This document shows positions 1-5,808 of a DNA stretch of 10,307 bases, piece by piece (position 1 is the stretch's first letter; every line of letters starts with the position of its first letter). A program made the translations under genes and the position numbers. The notes beneath the pieces were generated by a model that made no database searches, was not told the origin of the DNA, and saw only the letters and a program-made list of their open reading frames with translations. Source of the DNA: Candidatus Kaiserbacteria bacterium (GTDB lineage Bacteria; Patescibacteriota; Minisyncoccia; Phycocordibacterales; UBA2100). The stretch lies in assembly GCA_019247335.1 (NCBI GenBank), contig JAFAPB010000062.1:1-10307 (forward strand), read 5' to 3'.

Positions 1-387
1 GGACGGCGTATAGGAGAGATTGCCGTCGTCCTCCATGTCCTCATTATCGTCCGCTTCGTCGTCCGGCTCTTCGACGTCCCATTCGAGATCGTATTCGAAG
101 CGGGTAAGACGAATGATCTTGAGGCTTTTGCCGGACTCGTCGTAATAGATTCGACGGGTCACCATCTCTTCTTCGTCCTCGTCGGGCTCGACCCAGACCT
201 CCATGTACCCTTCTTCGGGCACGATACTGATCATGTAGATATCGTCGAACCCGAATATCTTCGGCTTCCGGCCGACAAACTCGCCGATGAATCCGACGAG
301 CAAGCTGCCGGCGCGCTGCCAGCTGTCTTCTTCGTGGATCAATTCATTGATGGCCGCGCGGAGCGCGGCATCGCCGGGAATCGGCAT
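1..387 (-). CDS. Acidic hypothetical protein, 3' end beyond window
   Basis: Not recognised. Reading the minus strand from the ATG at 387-385 gives 129 codons without a stop up to the window edge, so the C-terminus is missing. The start is well supported: GGAGG (complement of 394-398) lies 6 nt before the ATG. The product begins MPIPGDAALRAAINELIHEE, continues with a short hydrophobic stretch (SLLVGFIGEFVG, about residues 28-39) and becomes strongly acidic. Asp/Glu clusters fall near residues 68-75 (EPDEDEEE) and 106-121 (EEPDDEADDNEDMEDD). No signal peptide or membrane helix is evident, so it is probably cytoplasmic. It begins only 27 bp after the rnhB stop on the same strand and is likely co-transcribed with it. 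No catalytic motif is visible and I assign no function. Confidence is high that it is coding, because of the Shine-Dalgarno and long open frame, and low for any role. Confidence 0.8.
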   Translation of the reverse strand, partial: MPIPGDAALRAAINELIHEEDSWQRAGSLLVGFIGEFVGRKPKIFGFDDIYMISIVPEEGYMEVWVEPDEDEEEMVTRRIYYDESGKSLKIIRLTRFEYDLEWDVEEPDDEADDNEDMEDDGNLSYTPS

Positions 388-414
388 GTGTCGCCTCCGT
401 TTCTGCTACCGCGA

Positions 415-1032
415 CTATGCCACGGTGCGGCCGACGCGCAAATCGCTGCAGAAAGTGACGCGGTGGATGTCGGAGAGCCCCGCGCGTGCGATCGCGCGGC
501 GATGCGCGAGCGTGCCGTACCCTTTGTGATCTTCGAACTTATATTGATCATACAGAAGCGCGACATCTTCCATAAGCCGATCGCGCGTCACTTTGGCGAT
601 GATGGATGCGAATGCGATCGCCGGGACTGTCTCATCGCCGCGGATGATCGATTCTTGCGACCACACCTTTGGCACTTTGAGCCCGGCATCGAGAAGCACA
701 TGCGCTCGCGAGGGGCTCACCTCAAGATCCGCGATCGCCATCGCCGCTCCCTCGTGGGAGGCGTTCACGATGCCAATTTTGTCGATCACATGCGCGTGTA
801 CAAAGGCGAACGCATGCTTCAGCCGCCCGTGCGAGACGATGAAATCGTAGATCACATCGCGCTGCTGCGCATTGAGCTGTTTAGAGTCGCGCAAACGCGG
901 CACGCCGCGCTTCGTAATGAGGGCAAATGCTTCACTCCACGGAAAATCTTCGGGAAAGAGGACGGCGCCGACACATACGGGACCGGCGAGCGCGCCGCGT
1001 CCGGCTTCGTCGATGCCGATGACGTATCGCAT
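415..1032 (-). CDS. rnhB: Ribonuclease HII
   Basis: Type 2 ribonuclease H, 205 aa, the usual length for the family. It cleaves the RNA strand of RNA-DNA hybrids and nicks 5' of single ribonucleotides misincorporated in DNA, starting ribonucleotide excision repair in the cytoplasm. The N-terminal signature GIDEAGRGALAGPV is at residues 6-19. The four catalytic acidic residues appear intact: D8 and E9 in the signature, D115 in HVLLDAGLK and D133 in RGDETVPAIAFASIIAKVTRD. The conserved HKGYGTLAHRRAI block is at 169-181. The ATG at 1032-1030 places the signature at the expected distance from the N-terminus. It has an extended -10 (TGATACAAT, 1050-1042) only 9 nt upstream, so the mRNA leader is probably 2-4 nt. 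An AAGGG just before the start is of doubtful use as a Shine-Dalgarno. Its stop lies 27 bp before the acidic gene at 387, suggesting a two-gene operon. Confidence 0.97.
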   Translation of the reverse strand: MRYVIGIDEAGRGALAGPVCVGAVLFPEDFPWSEAFALITKRGVPRLRDSKQLNAQQRDVIYDFIVSHGRLKHAFAFVHAHVIDKIGIVNASHEGAAMAIADLEVSPSRAHVLLDAGLKVPKVWSQESIIRGDETVPAIAFASIIAKVTRDRLMEDVALLYDQYKFEDHKGYGTLAHRRAIARAGLSDIHRVTFCSDLRVGRTVA

Positions 1033-1041
1033 TACCCTTCT

Positions 1042-1050
1042 ATTGTATCA
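1042..1050 (-). promoter_or_regulatory. Extended -10 promoter of rnhB
   Basis: On the minus strand TG-A-TACAAT occupies 1050-1042: a TGn element joined to a -10 with five of six consensus bases. No good -35 is visible about 17 bp upstream, where the sequence is the terminator stem of the preceding gene. Transcription would start near 1035, only a few bases before the ATG at 1032. The element is seen in the sequence; the start site is inferred. Confidence 0.5.
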
Positions 1051-1083
1051 AACAAAAGAGCGCGCCGACGCAGGCGCGCTCTT
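1050..1083 (-). terminator. Intrinsic terminator of the 1101-1499 gene
   Basis: Perfect 11-bp stem: 1056-1066 (AAGAGCGCGCC) pairs with 1073-1083, with a 6-nt loop at 1067-1072. On the minus strand the stem is followed by TTGTTT after the two U residues that close it, giving a U-rich tail. It sits 18 bp after the stop codon at 1101-1103 on that strand, as expected for a Rho-independent terminator. Confidence 0.85.
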
Positions 1084-1100
1084 CCCTAGAACAGATGCGA

Positions 1101-1499
1101 TTACAGGCGCGAGCATCGCCACCCGCTGTGAAAACCGTACGTGCAGTCGTCAGGATCTCGACGACGGCGACGTAACTCATCGGTAACGATCGTCTCAAGC
1201 GCCTCCGCCTTTTGCCGGACGGTATAGCTGTTGGGTGCACCATCCTTCGGAGGGCCGCGCTCGAGCAGCTGCGCTTCGTGGAGAAGCGAGTGCATGAGCG
1301 CGACGAGCCCCCGCAACTCGGCGGGCACAGGAAACGTCTCGGTGCCTCGTCTGGGCGCATCGCTGCCGTTATACGGACATTTACGGGGCCGCTTCCGCTC
1401 GGCTTTAAGGATTTGATGAAGCAGACTCTGTTGAGACATGACATGGTCCTGTCGTTGAATTATGCCGTCTTTTTGTTCTTTTTTGGCTCGCGAGACCAT
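1101..1499 (-). CDS. Small hypothetical protein
   Basis: Not recognised. The minus-strand frame encodes up to 132 aa and stops at 1101-1103, 18 bp before an intrinsic terminator, which supports this frame over the overlapping 134-aa frame 1040-1444 that runs through the terminator. The product is basic at the N-terminus. It has a likely amphipathic helical core (ELRGLVALMHSLLHEAQLLERG, about residues 61-82, and RQKAEALETIVTDELRRRRR, about 94-113) and ends GFHSGWRCSRL. There is no signal peptide or membrane helix. The start is uncertain. The ATG at 1499 has no Shine-Dalgarno but lies 11 nt after a GATAAT box (1516-1511). The in-frame ATG at 1439 (MSQQSLLHQ, 112 aa) has AGGA 7 nt upstream. The gene is divergent from dnaE across about 65 bp. 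Confidence 0.65.
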   Translation of the reverse strand: MVSRAKKEQKDGIIQRQDHVMSQQSLLHQILKAERKRPRKCPYNGSDAPRRGTETFPVPAELRGLVALMHSLLHEAQLLERGPPKDGAPNSYTVRQKAEALETIVTDELRRRRRDPDDCTYGFHSGWRCSRL

Positions 1500-1510
1500 A
1501 CAATAAAATT

Positions 1511-1516
1511 ATTATC
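1511..1516 (-). promoter_or_regulatory. Candidate -10 box for the 1101-1499 gene
   Basis: GATAAT on the minus strand (1516-1511) matches TATAAT at five of six positions in an AT-rich patch between the divergent genes. No convincing -35 is seen; TTTTCG lies about 18 bp upstream. Transcription would begin near 1504, just before the ATG at 1499. This is a weak assignment. Confidence 0.25.
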
Positions 1517-1545
1517 GTGTGAAGGAGAGAAAATGCCGAAAATCA

Positions 1546-1560
1546 CGAGTGATATACTCG
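1546..1560 (+). promoter_or_regulatory. Extended -10 of dnaE inside a palindrome
   Basis: TG-A-TATACT at 1550-1558 matches the extended -10 consensus (TGnTATAAT) with one mismatch. Only 6 nt separate the box from the ATG at 1565, so the predicted start of transcription is at or next to the A of the start codon. The box lies within a perfect inverted repeat, CGAGT-GATAT-ACTCG (1546-1560), which could be an operator. There is no recognisable -35. Sequence features are direct; promoter activity and the leaderless mRNA are inferred. Confidence 0.5.
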
Positions 1561-1564
1561 CTGT

Positions 1565-4500
1565 ATGTCGCGTGGTTTTGTCCATCTTCACACTCACTCA
1601 CACTATTCCCTCCTCGAAGCGCTTCCTAAGGTCGAAGATCTCGTCGCGGCCGCTAAAAACGACGGGCAGACGGCACTCGCGCTCACCGACAACGGCAACA
1701 TGTACGGCGCGATCGATTTCTATAAAGAGTGCGTCGCCAAAGAGATAAAGCCGATCATCGGCGTCGACTTTTTTATCGCGCCGCGCACGCGGCATGATAA
1801 AGAGCACAAAGTGGATGATCAATTCGGCCGTCTCGTGCTTCTAGCCAAAAGCGAAGTGGGCTACAAAAACCTCCTCAAGTTAGTTTCGATCTCGTATCTG
1901 GAGGGGTTTTACTATCGACCGCGCATCGATCGTGAACTGATGGAGAGGTATGCCAACGGCCTCGTCGCGATTTTGCCTTCACACAGCGGCGAGATCGCCT
2001 ACAGCCTCCGCCATGGCGGCAAAGACAAGGCCTCGCAGACGCTGGAATGGTACCGCAAGATTTACGGCAGCGACCTTTATATAGAGATCGCACGGCATCC
2101 GGAAATTGAGGGGCACGAAGCGCGCATGCAGGAACTTGTCGCATTTGCCAAGGCGCACAAAACGCCGATCGTCGCCGCGCATGACGTGTATTACCTCGAT
2201 CGCGAGGACGGCCTCGCCGCAGATCTCGTCAATAAGATCAGGACCGCGAGCGTGCTCGATCGTGAGGGCGGTGAATACCGCATGCGCGATTTCTCGTTTC
2301 AGTCTCGCACAAAAATAGAGGAGCTGTTTAAGGACCTGCCAGAAGCGATCGACAACGCAGCAAAGATCGCGGAGGAATGCGATCTCAAGCTCGAACTCGG
2401 GCGATGGGTCTTCCCTGCTTTTCCGATTCCTAAGAACTCGACCGCGAGCGAAGAGCTGCGGGAGCTCGCGATGTCGGGCTTTGAGCGACGCGGCGTGCCG
2501 AGAAGCGAAGAAAATCTAAAGCGCATCGAATACGAACTCGGCATCATCGAAAAGAAAGGGTATTCGCCCTACTTTCTCGTCGTCTCGGATCTCCTTCGTC
2601 ACGCGAAAGAAGTCGGCATCTTGACCAACACAAGGGGTTCGGCGGCGGGCTCGCTCGTTTCCTACCTCTCGGGCATTACGACAGTGAATCCCCTCGTCTA
2701 CAATCTCCCGTTTGAACGCTTTTTAAATCCGGAACGTCCCTCACCACCGGATATCGATATGGACCTGGCGGATAACAAGCGCGACCAGCTGATCGAATAC
2801 GTACGCGGCAAGTACGGCCAAGACAAGGTGGCGCAGATCGGGACGTTCGGCACGATGATGGCGCGCGCGGCGGTGCGCGATGTCTCTCGTGCGCTCGGCC
2901 ACTCATATGGCACGGGCGACACGGTCGCGAAATTAATTCCCTTCGGCAAACAGGGCTTTCCCGTCACGATCCAGAGCGCACTCGACGAAGTGCCCGAACT
3001 GAAACAATTGTATGAGAGCGATGCGGATGCGCACGAGATCCTCGACCTCGCGCGCAAGCTCGAAGGCAATGCGCGGCACGTCGGTGTGCACGCGGCGGGC
3101 GTCGTCATCGCGCCGGAAGAAGTCACCAACTACGCGCCCATCCAGCTCGACCCTAAGGGCGGCAAAACGATCACGCAGTACGACATGTACGCGATCGAAG
3201 AAGCGGGTCTTCTGAAATTCGACTTTCTCGGACTCACCAACCTCTCCGTGCTCGCGGATTCGGTCGCACGCGTAAAAGAGCGCCTCGGCATCGATATCGA
3301 TCTCGACACGTTACCGCTCAACGACAAAAAGACATTCGACATGCTCTCGCGCGGCGAAACGCTCGGCGTCTTTCAGCTCGCGGGCGGCGGCATGACGTCG
3401 TACCTCATCGATCTGAAGCCCTCGACCATCCATGACATCAACGCGATGGTCGCCCTGTATCGACCGGGTCCGATGAACTTCATTCCGGCCTACATTGAGC
3501 GAAAACGACATCCCCATCTCGTGAAATACCTCGATCCGCGCATGGAATCAATCCTCAAGAATTCCTACGGCGTCATCACGTATCAGGACGATGTCTTGCA
3601 GATCGCCATCGATCTCGCCGGCTATACCTGGCTGGAGGCTGACAAATTTAGAAAGGCGATGGGTAAGAAGATCCCGGCGGAAATGGCGGCGCAGAAAGAA
3701 AAATTCCAGAAAGGATGTCTCGCGGGCGGGATGAAAAAAGAGGTCGTTCAGAAATTGTGGGAACAGATCGAGACATTCGCCGCCTACGGATTCAACAAGG
3801 CGCACGCAGCGAGCTACGGCAATCTCGCCTACAAGACGGCATATATGAAAGCGAACTTTCCCGTCGACTATATGGCCGCGGTTCTCACGGCGGATGCCGG
3901 CGATGTCGAGAAAATCGCGGAGACGGTCGCGGAATGCAAGCGCATGGGCATCATGGTTTTGCCGCCATCGGTCAACGAGAGCAAGGGCAATTTCACTGTT
4001 GTTGACAATAAGACGATCCGCTTCGGGCTCTATTCGATCAAGAATTTCGGTGCGGGCGTGGCCGAATCCATTATGGCGTCGCAGCCGTTCGCCGATATAT
4101 CGGATTTCGTCGCACGCGTGACCGACAAGAATTTGAATAAAAAGTCGCTTGAGTCGCTCATCCAATCTGGTGCGCTCGATGAGCTCGGCGAGCGTGGACA
4201 ACTTTTTGCCAATATCGAGCATCTCCTCCTCGCCCACCGCGAATTCACCAAAGCGCCGTCGGATCAGGGCTCGCTCTTCGGGGCCGCACCGCGACAGACG
4301 CATATCACGCTCGATCCCGCCGCGCCCGCGACGATGGATGAACGTCTCACCTGGGAAAAAGAACTCCTCGGTCTCTACATTTCGGGCCACCCGCTCGACA
4401 AGCACAAAGACAAGCTCGCCAATCAGAAAAACTCCATAAAGCACGCCAAGGAAAATCTCCGCGGCATCGACACGGTGATCGCCGGGTTCGTCGAGACCGT

Positions 4501-4708
4501 GCAACCGATCCTGACCAAAAGCGGCGAGCGCATGGTCTTCCTCAAGATCGCGGATTATTCGGGCGACATCGAGGTCGTCGCATTCCCGCGCGTCTTGAAA
4601 GAATTCGAGAAACTGATGGTCTCAGGGAACTGCATCATGCTCAAGGGCAAAGTATCGGAGCGCAACGGCATCCCAAGCTTCGTCGCCGAAAAAGCAAAGG
4701 CACTTTGA
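1565..4708 (+). CDS. dnaE: DNA polymerase III subunit alpha
   Basis: Catalytic subunit of the replicative DNA polymerase, 1047 aa. The PHP domain comes first (HLHTHSHYS at residues 7-15, to about 280). The C-family polymerase core follows: PDIDMD at 395-400 carries two catalytic aspartates, the third is D553 in KFDFLGL, FRKAMGKK is at 695-702 and YGFNKAHAASYG at 741-752. A helix-hairpin-helix region comes next, then an OB fold (about 969-1045). The protein ends straight after the OB fold, so the tau-binding C-terminal domain of the 1160-aa E. coli enzyme appears absent. Several PHP metal-ligand positions differ from proofreading-type DnaE: TDNG (N43) for TDHG, D68 for Glu, H140 where Cys is usual, and DVY (Y209) for DxH. 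The ATG at 1565 is the first possible start, since an in-frame TGA lies at 1550. It has no Shine-Dalgarno and probably gives a leaderless mRNA. Confidence 0.98.
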   Translation: MSRGFVHLHTHSHYSLLEALPKVEDLVAAAKNDGQTALALTDNGNMYGAIDFYKECVAKEIKPIIGVDFFIAPRTRHDKEHKVDDQFGRLVLLAKSEVGYKNLLKLVSISYLEGFYYRPRIDRELMERYANGLVAILPSHSGEIAYSLRHGGKDKASQTLEWYRKIYGSDLYIEIARHPEIEGHEARMQELVAFAKAHKTPIVAAHDVYYLDREDGLAADLVNKIRTASVLDREGGEYRMRDFSFQSRTKIEELFKDLPEAIDNAAKIAEECDLKLELGRWVFPAFPIPKNSTASEELRELAMSGFERRGVPRSEENLKRIEYELGIIEKKGYSPYFLVVSDLLRHAKEVGILTNTRGSAAGSLVSYLSGITTVNPLVYNLPFERFLNPERPSPPDIDMDLADNKRDQLIEYVRGKYGQDKVAQIGTFGTMMARAAVRDVSRALGHSYGTGDTVAKLIPFGKQGFPVTIQSALDEVPELKQLYESDADAHEILDLARKLEGNARHVGVHAAGVVIAPEEVTNYAPIQLDPKGGKTITQYDMYAIEEAGLLKFDFLGLTNLSVLADSVARVKERLGIDIDLDTLPLNDKKTFDMLSRGETLGVFQLAGGGMTSYLIDLKPSTIHDINAMVALYRPGPMNFIPAYIERKRHPHLVKYLDPRMESILKNSYGVITYQDDVLQIAIDLAGYTWLEADKFRKAMGKKIPAEMAAQKEKFQKGCLAGGMKKEVVQKLWEQIETFAAYGFNKAHAASYGNLAYKTAYMKANFPVDYMAAVLTADAGDVEKIAETVAECKRMGIMVLPPSVNESKGNFTVVDNKTIRFGLYSIKNFGAGVAESIMASQPFADISDFVARVTDKNLNKKSLESLIQSGALDELGERGQLFANIEHLLLAHREFTKAPSDQGSLFGAAPRQTHITLDPAAPATMDERLTWEKELLGLYISGHPLDKHKDKLANQKNSIKHAKENLRGIDTVIAGFVETVQPILTKSGERMVFLKIADYSGDIEVVAFPRVLKEFEKLMVSGNCIMLKGKVSERNGIPSFVAEKAKAL

Positions 4709-4733
4709 CAAAATTCATAATTTATGTCATTAA
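4705..4733 (+). promoter_or_regulatory. Promoter of the 4768-5136 gene
   Basis: A perfect -35 TTGACA (4705-4710) overlaps the dnaE stop codon. It is followed by a 17-bp spacer and CATTAA (4728-4733), preceded by TG at 4725-4726 as an extended -10 element. The -10 itself is weak (3 of 6). The predicted start near 4740 gives a leader of about 28 nt that contains the Shine-Dalgarno. The small gene downstream of dnaE can therefore be transcribed independently. Confidence 0.55.
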
Positions 4734-4767
4734 TGCGGCAGCTTGAACAACCTGCAAGGGGGCTCAA

Positions 4768-5136
4768 TTGATTATCGGAACCGCCGACATTTTCAAGAAT
4801 GCGGCACTCGCCATCTACGCCTATGAACACCACGGCACGTGCGATACCGAAGCGATCGGACAGGCTATCGTCGCAACTACGCAGCTTGAGACCGATGTAG
4901 CCGAACTGGGCAAACACCTGCGCACCGCGTACGAAAACCTTTACGGCAACGTCAAAGATGGTCTCGGCATTCTTGAGCAGGAGCTCGCTGAAGAGCGTAA
5001 GCTGCTCGAGCGAATTCGTGACAGCGAAAAACTGACGGACCGGGAACTCGCGCGCGTCACGAGCTTTTGCTCGGAGATCTGGGTGCAGCTGCGACTCGCC
5101 GAGCAAGGCCTGCGTCCGCATCGCGTGACCCACTAA
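4768..5136 (+). CDS. Small hypothetical protein with TTG start
   Basis: Not recognised. 122 aa, starting at TTG 4768-4770; the run AAGGGGG ends 5 nt upstream at 4762 and decides this start. The sequence begins MIIGTADIFKNAALAIYAYE. It looks mostly helical, with a heptad-like, possibly coiled-coil middle (about residues 38-98, including ILEQELAEERKLLERIRDSEKL), and ends LAEQGLRPHRVTH. There is no signal peptide; the hydrophobic N-terminal stretch is too short and broken for a membrane helix. Its own promoter overlaps the dnaE stop codon and a very strong terminator follows, so it appears to be a monocistronic unit. No catalytic motif is visible and I propose no function. Coding status is well supported by the Shine-Dalgarno, promoter, terminator and composition. 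Confidence 0.8.
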   Translation: MIIGTADIFKNAALAIYAYEHHGTCDTEAIGQAIVATTQLETDVAELGKHLRTAYENLYGNVKDGLGILEQELAEERKLLERIRDSEKLTDRELARVTSFCSEIWVQLRLAEQGLRPHRVTH

Positions 5137-5152
5137 CGCTTCCCTTCGCCAC

Positions 5153-5194
5153 TGCGGCGGCCTGGCTTTCAGCCCGGCCGCCGCATTCTTTTTT
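5153..5194 (+). terminator. Intrinsic terminator after the 4768-5136 gene
   Basis: A 10-bp GC-rich stem (5153-5162, TGCGGCGGCC, with 5176-5185) is capped by an inner GGCT/AGCC helix (5164-5167 with 5171-5174) and a TTC loop. It is followed by TTCTTTTTT (5186-5194). It lies 16 bp after the stop codon and is the clearest Rho-independent terminator in the window. Confidence 0.93.
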
Positions 5195-5216
5195 CAACAT
5201 TTTCGCCAAAAAACTA

Positions 5217-5244
5217 TTGACTCTCACGCTGCAGGCTTTATGGT
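5217..5244 (+). promoter_or_regulatory. Promoter of the 5306-5713 gene
   Basis: TTGACT (5217-5222) with a 16-bp spacer and TATGGT (5239-5244). The -35 matches five of six consensus bases and the -10 four of six. A second AT-rich box, GATAAT (5248-5253), lies just downstream without a matching -35. The predicted start near 5251 leaves a leader of about 55 nt that carries the Shine-Dalgarno. It sits directly after the preceding terminator. Confidence 0.55.
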
Positions 5245-5305
5245 ATCGATAATGTTTTCGGGAAATGCTCCGAGGCAGCGTACAAACAACTGGAGGTGAC
5301 GTGTA

Positions 5306-5713
5306 ATGGCGGCGAGCTCTCACGCAGAGTCTTCGAAAGACTTCGCGCTGAAATTGCGTAACGCGAGTCTTGAACTGCAGCAGTCCGATCCCCCACCCCG
5401 ACCAAGCGCCTGCGACATCCTGTTACCGGCGTTCAAGGCATTCGCGCAGAACTACCGCATGCACGATGTGCCTGTCCGTGCAGCGATTGCCGAGGTCATG
5501 CGCACGAATCCGCCGATCGGCGCCAAGAAGATTCGCGAGGTGCGCCCTTCTGACGATAACTGCAGGGATCGGCTGTTCTGGTTGCGCCGGCAAGTCACGA
5601 CTTTCAAGAAGCTGAACGAGACCGATCGTGCGTTCTGCATTCGCCTCCTTGATTCTCTAGCAGCCGCGCTCAACCCGGAGCTGGCGCCCGAGGTTCGCGA
5701 GAAGGCCGCGTAA
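5306..5713 (+). CDS. Small hypothetical protein
   Basis: Not recognised. 135 aa. The ATG at 5306 is preceded by GGAGGTGA, eight bases fully complementary to the 16S rRNA anti-Shine-Dalgarno, with 9 nt between GGAGG and the start. A TGA three codons upstream in frame rules out a longer protein. The sequence begins MAASSHAESSKDFALKLRNA, has a Pro-rich turn (DPPPRPSA, about residues 28-35), and continues as a soluble, mixed-charge and probably helical protein, including the basic segment DRLFWLRRQVTTFKKLNE (about 88-105). There is no signal peptide or membrane helix. It has its own promoter and a hairpin after the stop, so it is probably monocistronic. The basic helices could suit nucleic-acid binding, but no named domain is visible and that is speculation. 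Confidence 0.8.
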   Translation: MAASSHAESSKDFALKLRNASLELQQSDPPPRPSACDILLPAFKAFAQNYRMHDVPVRAAIAEVMRTNPPIGAKKIREVRPSDDNCRDRLFWLRRQVTTFKKLNETDRAFCIRLLDSLAAALNPELAPEVREKAA

Positions 5714-5733
5714 GCGAATTGTTCATCTGTTCC

Positions 5734-5767
5734 ATGGCGGCGCCTTGTCGGCGCCGTTATGCTTTGG
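5734..5767 (+). terminator. Hairpin after the 5306-5713 gene, weak terminator
   Basis: An 11-bp stem with two G-U pairs (5734-5744 with 5750-5760, loop TTGTC) starts 20 bp after the stop codon. The following sequence (GCTTTGG) is poor in U, so termination may be incomplete and some transcripts could read into the thrS leader. Confidence 0.5.
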
Positions 5768-5773
5768 TAATTC

Positions 5774-5802
5774 TTGACGTACGCAAGCGGCCGAACTACA
5801 CT
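5774..5802 (+). promoter_or_regulatory. Promoter of the thrS T-box leader
   Basis: TTGACG (5774-5779), a 17-bp spacer and TACACT (5797-5802): five of six and four of six consensus matches with ideal spacing. Transcription should start near A5809, just before the first T-box helix, giving a 180-nt leader to the thrS ATG. Confidence 0.65.
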
Positions 5803-5808
5803 TTTGGC

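Noticed and set aside
334..1089. 251-codon plus-strand frame opposite rnhB
   Set aside because: Antisense of a clear RNase HII gene with all catalytic residues; the frame also crosses the intrinsic terminator hairpin at 1056-1083.
1040..1444. 134-codon minus-strand frame overlapping the small gene at 1101-1499
   Set aside because: Composition is Cys/Ser/Arg-rich as in out-of-frame translations, and it continues through the terminator that fits the 1101 stop.
1212..1748. 178-codon plus-strand frame spanning the dnaE promoter region
   Set aside because: Its first part is antisense to the 1101-1499 gene and its end overlaps dnaE out of frame. Only the Shine-Dalgarno and ATG at 1521-1535 deserve attention and are listed as a finding.
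3548..4504. 318-codon minus-strand frame inside dnaE
   Set aside because: Lies wholly within conserved DnaE coding sequence and shows no motif or start signal of its own.
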